Origin: an uncultured Eubacteriales bacterium
GTDB lineage: Bacteria; Bacillota; Clostridia; Oscillospirales; Acutalibacteraceae
Direction: 5' to 3'
Assembly (NCBI GenBank): GCA_900313125.1
Contig: OMPZ01000129.1
Span: 1 to 8,497, forward strand
DNA: 8,497 bases
Each line of letters begins with the position of its first letter. Position 1 is the stretch's first letter. Below are positions 6,953 to 8,497 of this stretch, in pieces. Made by a program: the position numbers and the translations under genes. The notes below the pieces were generated by a model. It searched no databases, had not been told where the DNA came from, and worked only from the letters and a program-made list of their open reading frames with translations.

Positions 6953-7358
6953 GCCAAACATCTTCTGCTTCCCTTTCTTTATCACGCAGCACGGCTTCGA
7001 GATCCGAAAAAGCCGTGATAAAGCTGTCTCTGATAAGGACGACCATTTCGTCTGTCTCATCCTCGCTGTAAATATGCGAAGCGGTATTACGCTTTTTGAG
7101 CATAAGCAGCCAAATATCGGGATCGTCGAGAAAGCCAAGCTTATAACCGAGCTGCAATATCTCCCGCGGGGATCCCGTCTCCGCACCCTGCGCGCCGTGC
7201 AGCCGCAGGATCGCCTGCAGCGCCTTCCACGCAAGCTCAAATGTGATATTGAACTGCCCTATCACTCCCGTGCGATAGATCTCATCTTGAAAAGCCAGCG
7301 AAAAATCCGCGCTTTTCAGTACCTTCAGACAATTTGAGTAGTTATCAAGCTTTTTCAT
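6936..7358 (-). CDS. HEPN-type nucleotidyltransferase substrate-binding protein (HI0074-like, candidate toxin)
   Basis: The 140-residue helical protein matches the HI0074 / 'nucleotidyltransferase substrate binding' family of HEPN proteins, with signature stretches FNITFELAWKALQ (about 36-48), GSPREILQLGYKLG (62-75) and MLKKRNTASHIY (86-97). The last holds the RX4HXY motif: Arg90, His95, Tyr97. In characterised HepT toxins Arg and His form the RNase site, and the motif Tyr is the residue AMPylated by the partner MntA; applying this here is inference. The ATG overlaps the 3' end of the MNT gene by 14 nt, with GGAG 9 nt upstream, so the two are translationally coupled and probably form a complex. 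Other HI0074-family members have no shown toxicity, so a non-toxic regulatory role remains possible. Confidence 0.85.
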   Translation of the reverse strand: MKKLDNYSNCLKVLKSADFSLAFQDEIYRTGVIGQFNITFELAWKALQAILRLHGAQGAETGSPREILQLGYKLGFLDDPDIWLLMLKKRNTASHIYSEDETDEMVVLIRDSFITAFSDLEAVLRDKEREAEDVWQKPAE

Positions 7359-7635
7359 AAATTGTCACTCCGTCTCGTTCGATCTCTGCCAGCAGTTCTT
7401 TTGAAACGCCTTTGTCAAGCTCTACAACATCAAAGGTGAGCAAGGTATGTGCGTTTTCTTTTATATCATCGGCAAACGCGCCGCAGTCGCCGCCCGAAAC
7501 GGCAATGTCGATATCGCTGCGCTGCGAATTTGTACCGCGCGCGCGCGAACCGAAAAGTATCACACGCTCGATGCCGTGAGCACTTGCCGCTTTGATGATA
7601 TCTCTCATCACTCTGTCGGGTATGTTGTTCGCCAT
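7345..7635 (-). CDS. Minimal nucleotidyltransferase (MNT domain, candidate antitoxin)
   Basis: This 96-residue protein is a stand-alone MNT domain. The GSX10DXD motif is complete: Gly29-Ser30, then Asp41 and Asp43 (FGSRARGTNSQRSDIDIAV region), with Asp69 (TFDVVELD) as a likely third metal ligand. In type VII systems such enzymes transfer AMP to the HEPN partner and inactivate it; HI0073, the homologue paired with HI0074, shares this fold. I chose the ATG at 7635, which has GGGCGGAG just upstream; an in-frame ATG at 7656 would add seven residues (MKEGRRT) and has a poorer RBS. The gene is the first after the rpmA terminator. I found no convincing promoter in the 100 bp before it, so it may depend on read-through or on a weak promoter. 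Confidence 0.88.
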   Translation of the reverse strand: MANNIPDRVMRDIIKAASAHGIERVILFGSRARGTNSQRSDIDIAVSGGDCGAFADDIKENAHTLLTFDVVELDKGVSKELLAEIERDGVTIYEKA

Positions 7636-7737
7636 CGTTCTCCGCCCTTCTTTCATTGCCTTGCTGCGTCCTACGACTTGTTCCCGGATAATATTCCCGA
7701 AAAGTCTAAGTCTTCTCTCTATCTGCGAGCAGTATTT

Positions 7738-7770
7738 AAAAAGAGGGACGATATCATACTACCGTCCCTC
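7738..7770 (-). terminator. Intrinsic terminator after rpmA
   Basis: On the minus strand, GAGGGACG (7770-7763) pairs with CGTCCCTC (7750-7743) through 8 perfect bp with a 12-nt loop, followed by TTTTT. It is 21 nt past the rpmA stop codon. On the plus strand the same stem is followed by GATTTTT, so it could work both ways, although no plus-strand gene is seen here. Confidence 0.88.
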
Positions 7771-7791
7771 GATTTTTAAATTCAAAATGAA

Positions 7792-8073
7792 TTACTGCTC
7801 CGGGTAAACCGAAACCTTCTTGCGGTCACGGCCGAGACGCTCGAAACGAACGATACCGTCAACCGTTGCGAAGAGAGAGTCGTCGCCGCCGCGGCGAACG
7901 TTCTCACCGGGATGAATGTGAGTACCTCTCTGCTTGTAAAGGATATTGCCTGCCTTTACAAACTGACCGTCAGCGCGCTTTGCGCCGAGACGCTTAGACT
8001 CGGAATCACGACCGTTCTTTGTCGAGCCCATACCCTTTTTATGAGCAAAAAGCTGAATATTAACCTGAATCAT
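7792..8073 (-). CDS. rpmA: 50S ribosomal protein L27 precursor
   Basis: The 93-residue protein is a full L27: AHKKGMGSTKNGRDSESKRLG near the start, then ADGQFVKAGNILYKQRGT and IHPGENVRRGGDDSLFA. In mature L27 the flexible N terminus reaches towards the peptidyl-transferase centre. Here it is preceded by nine extra residues, MIQVNIQLF, just before AHKKG. This matches the Bacillota extension that Prp removes in Staphylococcus aureus, where cleavage lies between Phe9 and Ala10. The RBS GGAGGTG overlaps the last codons of prp, and the ATG lies 3 nt after the prp stop, so the two are tightly coupled. The gene ends ahead of a strong terminator. Confidence 0.98.
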   Translation of the reverse strand: MIQVNIQLFAHKKGMGSTKNGRDSESKRLGAKRADGQFVKAGNILYKQRGTHIHPGENVRRGGDDSLFATVDGIVRFERLGRDRKKVSVYPEQ

Positions 8074-8076
8074 GGT

Positions 8077-8397
8077 TTACACCTCCGTAAATTTGATTTT
8101 CATAAATTCGCCGTACTGCTCCGCCATTGCGAGCAAGTGCAGCTTCAAGCCCTGCAGAATACTTTCGCAAGCTTCTGCGTCCTTCGATAAAATTTTCATC
8201 ACCGCGTCGCCGTCCGCTGCCGAGACCTCCGCTTTTACGCCCAAAATATCGGTGACGGTGTTCATCGTCATAAGCACGGCGGAACTTATCGCCGCACAAA
8301 CGATATCCTCACCCTCTTCGGCGTAGCCGGAATGCCCCGATACATGAAAGCCCAGAAGCTCTCCGCGGCTGCCGGTGTAAAAATTTACCTCAGTCAT
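8077..8397 (-). CDS. prp: Ribosomal-processing cysteine protease Prp
   Basis: The 106-residue protein belongs to the Prp family (formerly YsxB/DUF464). The catalytic pair is visible as His22 in GHSGYAEEG and Cys34 in DIVCAAIS, the same numbering as in S. aureus Prp. Known role: removal of the N-terminal extension of L27 before or during 50S assembly. The C-terminal part (about 75-100) is a long helix ending in a short strand. The ATG begins 1 nt after the rplU stop with no strong RBS of its own, so translation probably depends on ribosomes finishing rplU. Its substrate gene, rpmA, follows directly. Confidence 0.96.
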   Translation of the reverse strand: MTEVNFYTGSRGELLGFHVSGHSGYAEEGEDIVCAAISSAVLMTMNTVTDILGVKAEVSAADGDAVMKILSKDAEACESILQGLKLHLLAMAEQYGEFMKIKFTEV

Positions 8398-8398
8398 A

Positions 8399-8497
8399 TC
8401 ACATTGTTACGCTTGTGATCTCAACCTTTGTGTACGGCTGACGATGACCGAGCTTTCTCTTCTCGCCCTTCTTCGGCTTGTAGGTAGAAACTGTGAT
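8399..8497 (-). CDS. rplU: 50S ribosomal protein L21, C-terminal part (5' end outside window)
   Basis: Only the last 32 codons and the stop are present. The visible segment contains YKPKKGEKRKLGHRQPYTKVEI, the conserved basic C-terminal block of L21 (family pattern YKRKK..RKxxGHRQPYT). L21 is an early-assembling 50S protein that contacts 23S rRNA. It is the first visible gene of the rplU-prp-rpmA unit; its promoter and any leader lie beyond the right edge. Confidence 0.95.
   Translation of the reverse strand: MTVSTYKPKKGEKRKLGHRQPYTKVEITSVTM

Noticed and set aside
6489..7337. Plus-strand open frame of 282 codons
   Set aside because: It crosses antisense to both obg and the HEPN gene, whose motifs are unmistakable, so it cannot be the coding strand.
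7536..7547. Run of six CG dinucleotides
   Set aside because: It encodes the Arg-Ala-Arg part of the MNT active-site loop, so codon choice explains it.
7636..7656. Upstream ATG for the MNT protein
   Set aside because: It has only a weak AAGG upstream, while the ATG at 7635 has a better RBS and gives the usual compact MNT length. The longer form is not excluded.
7683..7740. Promoter or operator upstream of the MNT gene
   Set aside because: TATTAT within an imperfect palindrome near 7684-7699 is suggestive, but no acceptable -35 box lies 16-18 bp upstream and only about 8 of 12 core palindrome positions match.

Overview
The window looks like chromosomal DNA from a Bacillota gut bacterium, most likely a Ruminococcus-like member of the Oscillospirales (inference). 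The reasons are the rplU-prp-rpmA order, an L27 made with a cleavable N-terminal extension, a Mini-III RNase gene next to obg, strong GGAGG ribosome binding sites, and a very large modular surface-type protein. Every convincing gene is on the minus strand, so transcription runs from position 8497 towards position 1.

Right part (about 4.6-8.5 kb), in transcription order: the last 32 codons of rplU (L21), prp (the protease that trims L27) and rpmA (L27), closed by a clear intrinsic terminator at 7738-7770. Then comes a two-gene MNT nucleotidyltransferase / HEPN-type module that resembles a type VII toxin-antitoxin pair. It is followed by obg (ribosome-assembly GTPase), mrnC (Mini-ribonuclease III, 23S rRNA maturation) and an unrecognised 158-residue protein, ending at a terminator at 4611-4650. 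Apart from the MNT/HEPN pair and the last gene, this is a ribosome-biogenesis cluster: two 50S proteins, the enzyme that matures one of them, an assembly GTPase and an rRNA-processing nuclease. The MNT/HEPN pair lies between two terminator-like hairpins and looks like an insertion into that cluster.

Left part (1-4.65 kb): a 319-bp AT-rich intergenic region carries a well-formed sigma-70-type promoter (TTGGAT-17-TATAAT), a leader of about 88 nt with possible alternative or pseudoknotted structure, and three inverted pairs of TTGTC/GACAA half-sites. It drives one open reading frame from 4335 that runs off the left edge without a stop, giving at least 1445 codons. The N terminus is a PilX/pseudopilin-like membrane segment. 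The rest is a Tyr/Trp/Asn/Asp-rich chain of beta-sandwich-like modules that resemble starch- or carbohydrate-binding domains, with no catalytic domain in the visible part. This giant pilin-like candidate adhesin, with its unusual control region, is the most interesting item in the window.

I saw no tRNA, rRNA, CRISPR array, insertion sequence or phage gene. Calls rest on reading motifs by eye; no database search was possible.
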